Below the pieces are notes generated by a model. It saw only the letters and a program-made list of their open reading frames with translations, was not told the DNA's origin and searched no databases. Shown here in pieces: positions 44,501 to 56,074 of a stretch of 64,000 nucleotides of DNA; positions within the stretch are counted from its first letter, which is position 1; each line of letters begins with the position of its first letter. This stretch comes from Ophiosphaerella korrae (Eukaryota; Ascomycota; Dothideomycetes; Pleosporales; Phaeosphaeriaceae). Made by a program: the position numbers and the translations under genes. Where the stretch lies: contig JALNQF010000062.1 in NCBI GenBank assembly GCA_028456385.1, positions 62,001 through 126,000 of the forward strand, written 5' to 3'.

Positions 44501-45191
44501 GCTTCAGTTAGCAGCATGTAACTAATACTAGGACAGGTGGCATCTGTAGTGCTCCACTTACAAAGGCCGTCCTGATGGCAAAGTACTCCGTTTGTAAGCG
44601 TTGTGCAAGTTGATTTTCGTCTTCCCTTGCATCGCTAGACTCCTTGCTCAAGATGTCTTGGTACTCGGCAGCTCGTTCAAGAATCTTGGTAGCGCTGTGA
44701 AGGTCATTGCTGTCGATGCATACCCGTGTTGCTTTTAGCGCGACCTTCATGAGCCGAATCGAGCTCTTTCGCTGACGTCCTTTAACGGATGCCGCAGCTG
44801 AATCGAGCAGTAGGAATGAGAAGACGCGTAATATGCAGGCCGCACTGTTCTTGGAAGCTACATCTCCTTTGGCCTTGCCATCAGTTGGCGGCTCGTCGCG
44901 TCGCAAGCGTGTAGAAAGATTCCACAACTCAGTACCTAGTTTGTCAAGTTCGTTCTGCCTTGGCGTGAGAGCGGAAGACGCTGGGAAGGGCAGCCCGCGA
45001 ATATGAGACTGAATGTCACTGACGAGCGACAAATCGTGCTCTTTATCAAATCGCTTGACGAGGGTTGAACCGAAAGCTGTTGGATATGAGTGCTTTGGCT
45101 TGCTAGGCCTGGCGCCGGAACACCACTTACCCAGAATCGAATTAAGCTTCTTCTCACGCTCAATCTTGGCCATGGGCTGCGACGAGGCCAT
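41559..45191 (-). CDS. Meiosis protein SPO22/ZIP4 homologue
   Basis: Fifteen exons were rebuilt in frame: 45191-45131, 45076-44562, 44492-44112, 44058-43971, 43926-43839, 43792-43570, 43519-43392, 43345-43200, 43152-42972, 42924-42833, 42785-42616, 42566-42432, 42385-42091, 42039-41864, 41765-41559. They give about 961 residues of TPR-like helices. SPO22/ZIP4/TEX11 scaffolds synaptonemal complex assembly and crossover control in meiosis. Diagnostic blocks are YIKLNTSDARDKARDMVKLMET, ADKMVVSLLKIEL, AAAEEWCRICLHSVFDKA, QDYVSAREAYHNMSEAGR and ELEWLATTTFNHAVDYF. Most introns are 44-53 bases. The first intron (54 bases) and the last (98 bases, with possible inner splicing) are the least certain. 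Confidence 0.87.
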
Positions 45192-45502
45192 TGTAGGCTA
45201 CGGCATTCAGAAGGTCATATAGGTGAGGACAAGATGTTAGTTTGAGGTTATCGTGATTGCCCCAGTTCAGAATTGTGGAAAGAGCTACACACGGCAACAG
45301 CATAATGAACAACACTTGACTGCATTTACAATAAATTACTTTTGTTCGGCTCTTCATGTAACCATAGTAAAGGAGTACATGATCGAACCTATCTTAAACC
45401 TGTAATGAACGCACTGAACCACTTCTTGCTTGCCTTCCCTTTACAACTGTATGCCAGTTTATTGTACAAGGCGTCATTAAACTTTAGATCCTAGGGCCCT
45501 TT
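45192..45502. other. Short intergenic region between ERT1 and SPO22
   Basis: 3' flank of the ERT1-like gene and promoter of the SPO22 gene. Nothing else is seen. Confidence 0.6.
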
Positions 45503-47450
45503 CTATGAGGGTGATGCTACTCCAGGGTTGGCTTCGGTGATGGGAAGAAAGTTACCGACAATCAACGCTGGACTGTCACAGTTAGTACCTGCAATGTCCG
45601 AAGTTTGATGGATACCTACATGTTCCACATATCACGCTTCACAGTAAAGGAGAAACAACATCGAATCTCCGGATCCTTCGAGTTAGGATCTGGATTCTTG
45701 AGTGAACAGCTAGTAAGTATAGCCTTTTGAGTGTGGTCAAATGCGATGGCCCCAAACTTTTCCCAATAAGATACCAACGACGGTTCAGCGATGATCTCGT
45801 GCAAAGCTATATTACCCTTTTTGATGTTAGCATGCTGAGAAAAGCCCAGCAATTACATGCAACATACGTCTCGGAGCTTCGACATTGGTACGTGAATGAG
45901 ACGCGCCATTTCCTTGTTCCCTCTGTATATCTCGCCCGTTCGCCTCCAACAGCAAGCGGGTATGGCCATACTTGCGAAGACACGGTCATACTCCATCAAA
46001 CTCTTGTCAAACCACATTTCAATGCGCACCAGGTCAACATCAGTTAACTTTTGCATGCGTTCGCGAAATTTCGGTCGGAACCTGTCAAGTTGCCGTAAGA
46101 CTCGTACGCGCGATGTTTGCTGTAGGTTCTGTTCCATATACTGATTCAACCGTGCGTATCCCTTGACATAATTGAAAGGCCTGAGTAACCCAGCGTCCAT
46201 CTTAGCCTTCAAAAGCTTGTTCATCCTCTCTTCTGGGCTGTCCGAACCAGCAGGGTCGGCCGCTGTCATGAGGTATCTTTCACGCGCCTTGTCAATGGGA
46301 AAACCACTTGAACGCCGTTGGGACGCATTACTGGTCGCAGTCTGAGCAGGTGGCGGCAGTAGTTGGGTACCCCTGGCTGCATTTGGACTGAAGGTCGAGC
46401 TGTTCGTAAGAGTGCCCATGGGGTTTAACAAAGAAGCATCAGAAAACAGAGTGTGGAAATCGCCACCTCCATAAAATGCCCCATCATCCATCAAGCTATT
46501 GTTGAGAAAGTCGTTGAGCAGATTATACTCGTTGCTGATCTCAGTTGTGTTAAACATGTAGGCTGGATGAAACTGGTGCATGTCCTGAAAGTTATTTTGT
46601 GAGGAGGAGAACAAGTCATTATAGTTGAACACTTCCAACACGTCAGCAATAAGCGTAAATACAAGCTGAACAGGTATACAACTCACTAGTCTGACTCCCA
46701 GTGGTGAGCGATGGCGGCTGTGGCGCAGATACGGGTTCGGGACCCACCACTGACGTTGTGCTAGCAATCCTGTTAGGTAGAAGAGGTGGCGCCAGGTTAA
46801 GCCCTGCATCTGGGGCGGTGGGTTGTTGAGGAACGGCATCTATAGTGGTGTCGGTTGCATTAGTTCCGTTTTTGGTAGGTTCGGATTCGCCGGAGGGATT
46901 ATCTGTCTCTGATTTTGCTTTCTTTACACCCTCACGAGGCTCATCGTGGCATAAGTGCCCAATATTTCGCTTGACACAGCGTGTGCAAGGCCGTGCCTGT
47001 GCAATAGAAACAATGATTAGCTGTCAAGTAGCGAATACGATAGTGGTACGGACTTACCAGGTCGCAAGTCATATGCTGATCCATGTAGGTTAGCAAATTA
47101 TTGAAAAATGTTTCATATGCATTAACATTGGTTCGTTGGAAGATGGAGAAGGCGACTGACCGAACGTCTGCAGTAAATGCATGCTACATGATGGAGAGTA
47201 TCAGGTCAGCAAAACCCTCGCAACAGCCATGGGTACACAACATGAGCGCCATACCATGATTGACCTTTCTACGCTTCTTTGCACTTTTCGTTGGAGGCTC
47301 TGAATTTGACGCTGTCGAGCGCTTGTCTCTTGGTGGTGAGGTACTTTTGGACGCGTAGGGCGTGTCGGCATCTTTGCCTGGATTTGCATCTTTGTTGGTC
47401 GTCATATCAATTGAAGTAGCTCCATTTGACTTTTGCGTAGCTTCCGTCAT
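45503..47450 (-). CDS. Zn2Cys6 regulator of gluconeogenesis, ERT1/AcuK type
   Basis: Seven exons (47450-47255, 47183-47161, 47075-47058, 46996-46687, 46631-45868, 45816-45620, 45572-45503) give 525 residues. The zinc cluster at about residues 67-96 reads ACIYCRRSHMTCDL then ARPCTRCVKRNIGHLC, with spacing C2C6C5C2C8C. Later blocks are RYLMTAADPAGSDSPEERM, RPFNYVKGYARLNQYME and the PAS-like end, through EIYRGNKEMARLIHVP, ALHEIIAEPSLVSYWEKFG and CCFSFTVKRD to ALIVGNFLPITE. These fit AcuK/Ert1, which with AcuM activates gluconeogenic genes on non-sugar carbon sources. Exons of 23 and 18 bases lie inside the DNA-binding domain. The family call is strong; AcuK versus AcuM rests on memory of the C-terminus. 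Confidence 0.87.
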
Positions 47451-48340
47451 TCAACGTGGTTTGGACCGGGTCCTTTTCTTGCCAAGGTGCAGATCGACAC
47501 GTTCTACAGCAAGCTTCGTGGAACCGAAAGAAGCACTGGCCCAGGGAGTTGTGGCGCACGTTCCTCTGTGCTATGACACAGCCGCCCCCTGCGATGGTAA
47601 GTGGATGTTAAGATGGAGATGGTGTTTCAATGGATGTTCAACTTAATGTCGCGTGCTTAGCCGACGCTCGGGAAGAAATCGGAGCAACGCCGAGGTAGGG
47701 ATGTCAAGGATGTCATTGCTGACTGGGCCGAACTCGTCTCTAACAACTGCTTGTCTTCACGGGTTGCTTGTTGGTTTCTTCACCGTCCTGGCGCTACATA
47801 GTCGATCCAAGAGCCGGGAAACCCACGAGCCGGAAAACACATGATCCACAAAAACACCTTACGCAGCGCTGTAATGGCTGGCGTGTGGGAACGTGGATGG
47901 TCACTGCAGCGCCGAGAACACTCAACACAGCGAATCACGGTCGAGGATCGCTCCGCTGCATAAAATATTTATTGCATGCACGACTCCCGATGACCAGAGC
48001 GCCGGTATTGAAGATGCTAAATAGAGTGCCAGTACCCATGGCAGCAAGGCGCGCTCTGTGGTGCACACCGTGCAGTCGAGCCGCTAAAGCTAAGCTGTCC
48101 CGCTCACAGCCACCTGTGTAACCTACGGGGAAGCCGCTCCGCAGTATTGGGCCGAAGCCTGAACCCCACGAACTCCTGCACCAGCCTTGAAACTAAACCC
48201 AGAAGCATGTCTACTGCTTATTCATATGCACTCAGCCCGTACGCCGAGCTATGCGAGACCACAAGAAAGGATACCCGATCCCGACCATCAAACCCAAATC
48301 CCATACCGCCCTGCATGCTGATATGTCAGAGAGCTGCATA
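47451..48340. other. Intergenic region, ERT1 promoter side
   Basis: No supported gene. It is the promoter of the ERT1-like gene and the 3' flank of the CENP-Q gene, since both read leftwards. Confidence 0.6.
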
Positions 48341-49535
48341 CTACTGTGCGCTGGCGTGCCTGAACAGCAAGCCATCCAAGGCTGCCTGCGCATCTCTTAG
48401 GGAGTCGTGGATGCCGTCGACATGCGCATGATTGCTCTGCATGTTCTCCAGACTGCGCTGGAGTTGATCAAGCACAGGAACTAGCTCCGCAACTGGTGCA
48501 TCGAGTAGTGCAGTGTCTTTTGGCGATGATGGCCTCAGGCTAATGTCGTCAGCACCGTCACTGTGGGTGGTAGTTTCTTGGGTGCCTTGTAAGAGGGGGT
48601 GGATCTATTCCATGTCAGCCACTGCTCGGTTATGCCAGGCACAGATAAGCATACCCGACCGTGCTTCTCCTGGTGCTTCCACTCTGTTCTCCATTTCTTC
48701 GTGTCCTTCTTCAGCTGCTCTAAGCTCTCCTCGTCCTGCTTCAGCAGATGCTCTGCCACCTTGACCTGTTCGCTGAGCAATTGTTTCGAATGCCGAGCTG
48801 TCGTGATCTCGCGTGAGATGTGGGTGTTGCGCTCGGTAAGCTTATCGATATTGAAATGGATATCTTTAGCCTGTGGAGGGATGCGGGAAGCAGCAAACTG
48901 GCGTGTGAGTTTTCGTACGAGCGGGTTCAGCGTGTTATGGGCTGCTATGACTTTGCGTTCGTCACGCTGCGTATTGGCAATGTCCTTCTTTGCCTCTTGG
49001 ATGACGGCGACGATCTGCTCTAGTGCCTGCGGAGACGCTTGTGGCCATGTTTCTATCAGCTCTTGTGGTATCCGCTTTGTTCGGGTCTCCAACTGGACGT
49101 ATTTCTTGCGCGCCTTGGGCTCGTCTGCGGCAATCTCGTCGGTTTCAGCGTGTGCTTTGGGCTTTCGCGGCCGCGATGCTTGTGTCTGACTTGCTATCAC
49201 GCCAGAAAGCTCATCATCTTCCTCTACTTGGGGTGGTTGCTTCCGTCTCGCGGCTGCCTTCATGGTCGCCGTCTTGTTTACAGGCTTGGTGACAGCAGCG
49301 GCATTGCGACTTCCAGAGGGCCTGCTGCGTCGCTTCTTCGCAGGGCCGCCGCTCGTACGAGCACGCGCCTGATATAAATCAGCATATTCTAGAATTCAAG
49401 TGTTTGATCAGAGTTGCAGCTTACCATGACGTCGTGTTCGAGCTGTTGTCGCGTTGCGCCGAATCGACGCGCCACGCAGGGTTCCGAAAGCGGAAAGGTG
49501 CTAGTCGTACTCTCACGTGTTCCAGTTCTAACCAT
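48341..49535 (-). CDS. CENP-Q-like inner kinetochore subunit
   Basis: Three exons (49535-49425, 49368-48655, 48604-48341) give 362 residues; the introns are 56 and 50 bases. CENP-Q belongs to the CCAN complex at centromeres. The N-terminal part is basic and disordered (SGGPAKKRRSRPSG). The middle is a long helical and coiled-coil region: IPQELIETWPQASPQALEQI, LNPLVRKLTRQFAASRIPP, then DIHFNIDKLTERNTHISREI, AEHLLKQDEESLEQLKKD. The last exon adds another helix (LVPVLDQLQRSLENMQSNH). The block layout fits the CENP-Q family (S. pombe Fta7). Other coiled-coil kinetochore proteins are an alternative. Confidence 0.75.
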
Positions 49536-51608
49536 CACTTCTTGCGTTCTGGGTGTGGGTCTGATCGCTTCGTCACTGCATCAACTAAAGTTAGTTAGCA
49601 TCCATCTCTATTAATGTGAAGCCCACAGGGTACTGCGAATCAGGAGATAGCAGACTCCTAGCGTTGTATCTTGTTGCAACAATAGGAACAACGACGTTGT
49701 CAGAGGCCGAGATGAAAATGCATGCCTGACAATTCCTGATTCAAAGGGCATATCAATCCTAGATGACAAGGATTGATGTTTTCTCATTACGAAGTCGTAT
49801 AATACTTATGCTAACGGGTCTATAAAATCCACATTTGAGCCACTTATAAGTCGTATAGTGATTCTCATCAATACGTGGAACGAGTCGACTATCGCTCTCG
49901 AGTGCGCACTGCATTGGAATCTACAGACTTTGATTGGGCATTCCGACGAAACGACCAGTTATTTTTTTCAAGAAAATCCAGTCAAAGGCTATCAAGAGCA
50001 TGAATTTGAGGAAAGCAAAGCCGCCAGCGCAGGCGAGATACCATACAAATTCTAGCCGAAAAGAGAATGCTGGGTCAATAATCGCACTGTTGCCAAGAAC
50101 AACGAACCACCTCTCTATGCGGAAGAATATGTCTATAGAATTACTCTCGAAGCCCATAAAGCTCTTCAAAGATATTTGCTTGACGAGACAGGGTTTCAAT
50201 GGGGATTCGCAATATATACAGACAGGATCAGAGACTAATGGAACTGCATGAACACGAATGAATACGTACGTAAACAACATCTTCGAAATAGCATCTGATG
50301 GCCGGAACGGAACAATAGCCAGGGTTGAAGGGATGCACAAAGATACTGCACTCTTCATGTCGCGGCATGCTCGGCAAGCGGGTGGCATCCCGGATGTCAA
50401 TCATATGGTCCGCAAGGGAAACACAACAGGCATCGTATATGAATAGGTTTTTTGCTACGAAATTGCCTGACAGCGACGCATCATGCCTTCTATTGTCGTA
50501 TTTGGAATTTCGACTGGATAGCTGGGAACACAAGTATGCCGAGGCGACGCCTAAGCAAACGATCATTCTCCAAGTACCATAAACTCTTGCAAGAGATATT
50601 TCCACTTATCAACAAGACTCTCAATTAGACGTTCTTAAATACACTACGTCTCGACCAGGGTCGTGGAAACGTTGTACGTCCGCTTTCGATGGAACAGCAC
50701 CAGACTGACAAAATAGCCAACGGTTATGCTAACGTGTTTTATCACTCCCCGGGCCACATCACTCCTCGGGCCACCCTATCAAAATCAACTTTGTAAGCTG
50801 TCGAAAATTGGTACTCGTAAAAAATATCCGCAGTTAGAGTAACTCTACATTTCTCTAATAATAATTGAGACTCTTGACGTGGTGTTGTTACTGATTGGAA
50901 AAAAGCTTGGCGATAGTTTTGGTGTGGTGGCCCGAGGAGTGATGTGGCCTGGGGAGTGATAAAACACGTTAGACTAAACGTACGAATAATCTCGTCACGG
51001 CAAAGATAAGCGAATCCCGGAATTCCAGGAATCTACGCCGTATCGGGACTTTGGCGCTCGATATTTGGGAGATTACCCAGCGCCCCGATGCCCTCAAGAC
51101 GCTGCGAGGAGCGCGATGACCTAGTAGGCGAGCATGCTAATGCACTCAATATATGGGTAATTATCTCTCGAACGACGTACCTAGGTACGTGGCTCCTGCA
51201 GGAACAAGGTATGCAAAAAGTTATTCACGTGGTGTGTGCCTGGGGTCCACGTAATCATTCACATCGTGGCTTACCCAAGTAGGCATAGTGAGATTTACCT
51301 GCATCATCGAATCTCAGCCTGCCTCAATCATTGGCCTCTGCGCTAGCTATTCTTTCGAAAGGTGCACGCGGCGACCTGCTGTTTATAGGTCACGGCATTT
51401 ATACAGCACGATGAGCTTGTTTTGAGCGTCGTAATCCTTGATTTGCGACTAACTGAAGCGAGGCTGGGCCTTTTAGTTCTCCCGAAGTCAGCCTCTCGTA
51501 AACAAGTCCTTGGCCCTCATCATTCTCAAGCAGATAATTTGACAATTCCTTATTTTCCTTCTCTATCCCTATCGCAGCTAGTTTCTAGCGTATTTCTAGC
51601 GTTGTACA
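49536..51608. other. 2.1 kb gene-less stretch containing a MITE
   Basis: No supported gene. Two overlapping minus-strand ORFs at 49921-50605 carry a hydrophobic stretch but no family features. The MITE at 50729-50972 is listed separately. The last 150 bases are a pyrimidine-rich leader of the next gene. Confidence 0.5.
50729..50972. mobile_element. MITE-like element with 47-base terminal inverted repeats
   Basis: The left arm 50729-50775 and the reverse complement of the right arm 50926-50972 match at 46 of 47 bases. Each arm begins CTAACGTGTTTTATCACTCC and holds two tandem copies of a 17-base unit ATCACTCCYCGGGCCAC. The 150-base interior has no ORF. If the ends are taken as ACGTG...CACGT, the element is flanked by TA on both sides, as for Tc1/mariner-derived MITEs. 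No transposase is present. Confidence 0.8.
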
Positions 51609-52862
51609 ATGCGTTTCCTCTCGAACCTGCAAAAATGCACAGTAGCGGTCCTCCTAATCACTCTCTATTTTCTTTACCAAGAACGCTCTACAGGTTTTGA
51701 CGGCACCACATATGATGAGTGGCAAAACACAGGGGACCGCATTGTTGTGTTCGGAGATGATTGGTCTGACTCCTTTGTCGCTGCTGGGCAGCCAAGACGG
51801 GGCGAGGTGTGGATAGAAACGTTATGCGCAGAAGTATGTCGTAGTGAAACCAAGCAAAGCAATCACTGACACGTCCCAGTTGGCTTGCGAACTGATCGAT
51901 AACTTCGCACACTCTCGACCAATCAATCCAGATGAAAGAGACGCTATTCCTTTGATCGATGCAGATGTCTATTCACAAATGATGGCTCGCAAAACAAATA
52001 ACAAGACCATCCTGATCGACTTTAAGACACAGGTGCAACAGTTTCTCGCCTCTGAGAACGAGAGGGCCTATATCCCACGAATTTTGCGTTCCTCTGACCA
52101 CTGGACAGTATTCACTGTCTTCTTTGGGCTTTGGGATCTCCTTGAGTACTCTACTCTTGAGGTAGAACTTGCCATGCAGGCCATCCACAGGAGTATCGCG
52201 GAACTATTCAACCAGCTTGACCTGATAACTGCGCACCTTTTGAAGCCGGTAAAAGTCGTCATTCCCCGAATGATCGATACTACATTTCTGCCGCATTTCA
52301 AGCGCCGAAAAGATGACACTACTGGGCAAATTGCACAAATGCAGCATCAACAAGTTTTTTTGTCGGCTTACTGGAACGCTGTCTTAGTTGATAGTGCGGC
52401 GCAATGGCCAAATGGCGAGGTTTTTATGCCAGATCCCGGCGCTGTGGTTTTGGACCAAGCTAGAGCAAAACAGCTGCACGTTGAGGGCATCGCGGATGCA
52501 TCGGGTTCTGGTGGACCTAAGCCACCCATCCAAGATGCGGAGAAACCGTGTCTAATTATGCCGTTGGGTAGCGATACAACTAATCTGCAAGCAGCTACGG
52601 CTGAGAGTTGCTCCAATCCAGATGCGCACTTATTTTGGTTTGTCAAGCACAGAACAAACGCATTGTCTTACTCTAATTTAGTAATAGGGACGACATCCAA
52701 CTCGGTCCTGCCGTTATGCAGCTAATCGGAAGGCAAGCCGCAAGCCTCGTGTGTGGTAATCACACAGTTATAGAGCAAACAACTCGCGGATCAACCCATG
52801 GCTATAGACCAGAACAACAAGAGGGAGGACGTTTTAACCTGAAAATTCCTCCAGGATACTAG
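51609..52862 (+). CDS. SGNH/GDSL-fold secreted protein lacking catalytic Ser and His
   Basis: Three exons (51609-51833, 51880-52637, 52688-52862) give 385 residues; the introns are 46 and 50 bases. An N-terminal signal or anchor (CTVAVLLITLYFLY) is followed by an SGNH-like first block, RIVVFGDDWSDSF, where GDSL hydrolases have GDS. Middle blocks include VFTVFFGLWDLLEYSTLE, LKPVKVVIPRMIDTTFLPHF and VFMPDPGAVVLDQARAKQL. The second splice restores HLFWDDIQLGPAVMQLIG, where an active enzyme would have D-x-x-H; here Gln replaces His. The fold is that of carbohydrate or lipid esterases, but hydrolysis looks unlikely. Confidence 0.78.
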
Positions 52863-53325
52863 CAATCAAGATGAGAGACAGTGTCTAGCACATGGCGAAG
52901 CAAGCGATATCACCCAGCAGTGTCGTTGCGCTCACTGCAATTCTCTATTAGAGGGTTTAAAGATCCATGGTATTACGATCACCCGAGATCACAAGGCCTG
53001 TGATAAACTAGCATTGTTGACTCCTTGCATACTTAGCTCTGGAATGTTAGGATGTCTTAGAGCGGTCTTAGCCGCTTCGGGGGTGGAAAAAGAACAAAGA
53101 AAACAACTATCCTGAACCAGCCGCGTCTGTCTCAAACAATCGGGCTATGGGATCGCTCGCGCCCTGATTCATGAATTCGGAATGAATTTGTACCAATCCA
53201 AGGTATCACTTCCGATAGAGCTGAGAATGTTTGGTGGTTCGTCCAACCCCCATCCCTGAAAGAGGACAATAAGCGCAGCCCTCGAAGACCGTAACTATAT
53301 CACCGAGTTCGTTTTTACAACCAGA
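52863..53325. other. Intergenic region upstream of the HMG-box gene
   Basis: No supported gene and no repeat was noted. Confidence 0.55.
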
Positions 53326-55508
53326 ATGTCAATAACCCATGCATTGCCACCAATTATTTGCCCTTTACCTCAATATCCTACGACTCCTGTTGCGACTTTC
53401 TTCCTCGTCCCTAGGAGGTACGTCAAGTCTAACATGCAGGGCGGCGAGAAACCCACAAAGTCCTCAATCGACGATGTGGTACCATCTCGCAGTCTGCGTA
53501 AAAGCACTAGGATTCATGAAGCAAAGCCGGCGCCTACCTTGAGTCCCACGCAGTGTACAAAAGAAGAACTCCCGTCGCCAGCTGCGTCATCACTTCAATG
53601 GACCAAGAAAAGAGCTGCGCCTGTCGAAGAGGTAGTTGGAAGAGAGGAAACAACCAACACCAATAGACCTGCTGATATTCAATCCCCGCAAAGCGCTGTG
53701 TCTGCCGAGTCTGATGAACCGTCTCCACGCCTCTGCCTCTGCCAGCCGGAACCCAAAATACCCCGCCCGAGAAATGGTGAGTAGTCCGTTTCTTTGTTCA
53801 CATCTAGTCCTTCCGTAATAGGTAGTGTAACTCGAAACAAACAAAGACTTGTTTTCAGATGAAATCCACTAGATACTGACTCTTTGTAGCATTTATTCTT
53901 TATCGGCAGCATCATCAACAAGCTATCATCGCTCGAAACCCCGGGCTCAACAACTCTGAGATATCCAAAATCATTGGCGAGCAGTGGAAAGCCGAAGCTG
54001 AGGATTTAAAGAAGGGCTGGCAGGATCTTGCAGAGGTTGGTAGCGGGCTGAGTGCCCCCTTACTCCGTTTCTGACATGTTGCACAGAAAGAGAAACAGAG
54101 ACATCACGAACAATACCCTCATTATCGATATCAACCTCGTCGAGTTGATAAGCCAGGTTCTTCGCCGCTCAATCCGACCGTTCAACACACCACTGTCGAC
54201 AAATACCGCTGTCCTAAGTGTGGTGGACGTAGCATCAAAACCCCTACGAGCCCTTTTGTAGACGAAGCTGGCACACCAACATTACCACCACCCAACACTT
54301 CCAACGGCCTGACAACGACGACGCGTTATTTGCCCGTGATGAATAGCCTCAGTTTGGCATCGCCTATTCGTCGACGGGGCCATGGGCCATCAGGTCTTAG
54401 CAACATACAAGTGCCTTCATTGCTTGAGGATACAGCTATGTACAGCCCACTCACACCTGGTAACAAGAAGCGCCGATTTGATTATGGGCCACCACCGAGC
54501 AATGTTCGTAGGCCAGAGGGACCTTACTATCCGCAGTACGCTCGGCGTGACTCCCTCCCTCCGATACAGGTACGATACTCGCCTCCTAACAGTGCAACTA
54601 TGCCTCCTCCACGTACCCCTCGCGATGCTAGGAGAAGCTCATTGGCCGAGATGAGTGCCGTATCTGAGCAACATGATCAAAGCTCCAGGAGCGTTGAGGA
54701 AGTGCTCATGGCATTCCCTTACCAGCACAAGATCAAACTTCTCGGTCGCATAAGTCTCCCGTACAAAGGCACCACAATGATAAGCCCTGATCTTCAAATT
54801 CGAGGTGTCGTCATTGCCATAGAGGGCGACGATATCGCTTCCGTAAGAAGTTTGGCTGAGTGGCTCAGTGAGTATTTCACGAAGGACAAGGAAACATTAT
54901 ACCGGCCTCGTATTTTCGAGCCGCCAAAGGTGCCAGACAATGAAGAGGCTACGTTCGAGAACTATCTTCGCTTGATTGGGGAATGGCATGCAAAGAGTAG
55001 AGACATAATTGAGTATATCACCACCGCTGGTGGCTCACATTCCCATTCGCCGAGGACGTCAGTGTCCGAAAAAGAGTCTGACAAGGAGGCTGCTATGATC
55101 GACCGCAAAGACTCTGCATCAGCCTCCAACTCACCCCCACCGAGCATCACTACCCCTTCACAGACACCATCAGCACCATGTGCATCCATCAAGCCTATCA
55201 TAATTCTACCTACCTTCCAACTGACAGCTTCGACCGCGTACGCATTGCGCATACCTATACAAGACGCGTATAGTATGACGGACCACTGGCAGTGGATGGC
55301 TACGCTTTGGCGCGGCACTGTCGGGCCAGACCTCACGATCTACGTGAAGACTCATGAGAAGGATGTAAGTGGGAACAAACCGGAGATGGATGAGACAGTG
55401 CGCTGTTTAACAATCGAGAAAGAGAGGGAGGGAAGGTTCCTGGACGCTGACTTGAGGCGGGCTGGGTTTGAAGTTGGTGAATTTATCAAGGGGATGGCGA
55501 GCGGATAG
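53326..55508 (+). CDS. HMG-box transcription factor
   Basis: Three exons (53326-53776, 53890-54035, 54087-55508) give 672 residues from the first ATG; an internal ATG at 53434 (MQGGEKP) is also possible. The MATA_HMG-type box spans about residues 146-215: PRPRNAFILYRQHHQ, NNSEISKIIGEQWKAE, then WQDLAEKEKQRHHEQYPHY. A CPKCGG motif follows (YRCPKCGGRSI). The rest is Pro/Ser-rich with an ordered block (PYQHKIKLLGRISLPY; VVIAIEGDD) that resembles C-terminal parts of fungal sexual-development HMG proteins such as Ste11/FMF-1. It is not a mating-type locus gene by context. The DNA target and partner are unknown. Confidence 0.8.
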
Positions 55509-56074
55509 TGGTCTCATGGACACTGGGCTGTTGAGTGTTGTCTCCTCCACTCTCGTTTACCTCACTTGTTCTTTCGCAGAATCCTGGTGGATTACCGTGC
55601 CTTTTGTTTACTTGGGAAAGTCCTTCTCTTTGGATGTTGGCCAGGGAACCTGCTGCTCAACAGCCACGTAGTTAGCGCGCTCTGCGTAGTTTATTTTGAT
55701 AAGCCCCTTCACGTGACTACTGTGGCTGTGCATTGTGGAGCAGACAAAGGCCGAGGCGATGTCATAACGGGTCAATGCGGCTTTCACATGGCACACATGC
55801 CCTTCACTGCCTGTCACATGCTGCACGTCCAACCAACCACAGCACATTCAATCCCAATGCGACACGCTTGACAGCGGCTTCACGCCATGTCTGGAAACAG
55901 AGGCGACTGGGGATGACCCTCATCTTCTTTCTTTCTTTTCCAGTACAGCACACGTCGGCTTGGGCCATAAGCAGCGCCTCAGCTGGTTGCCTTTCATGAC
56001 GCACGCTCTCGCCAGCCTGAATATCTCTGTAGATCTGATATAATCCTTTCACACGAGCCAGATCCGAAAGAGCC
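55509..56074. other. Intergenic region
   Basis: 3' flank of the HMG-box gene and promoter of the hydrolase gene. Nothing else is seen. Confidence 0.6.

Noticed and set aside
49921..50605. Two overlapping minus-strand ORFs (159 and 125 codons) with a hydrophobic segment
   Set aside because: The possible intron joining them would be only about 35-44 bases with weak sites, and no family features appear. Not enough to call a gene.
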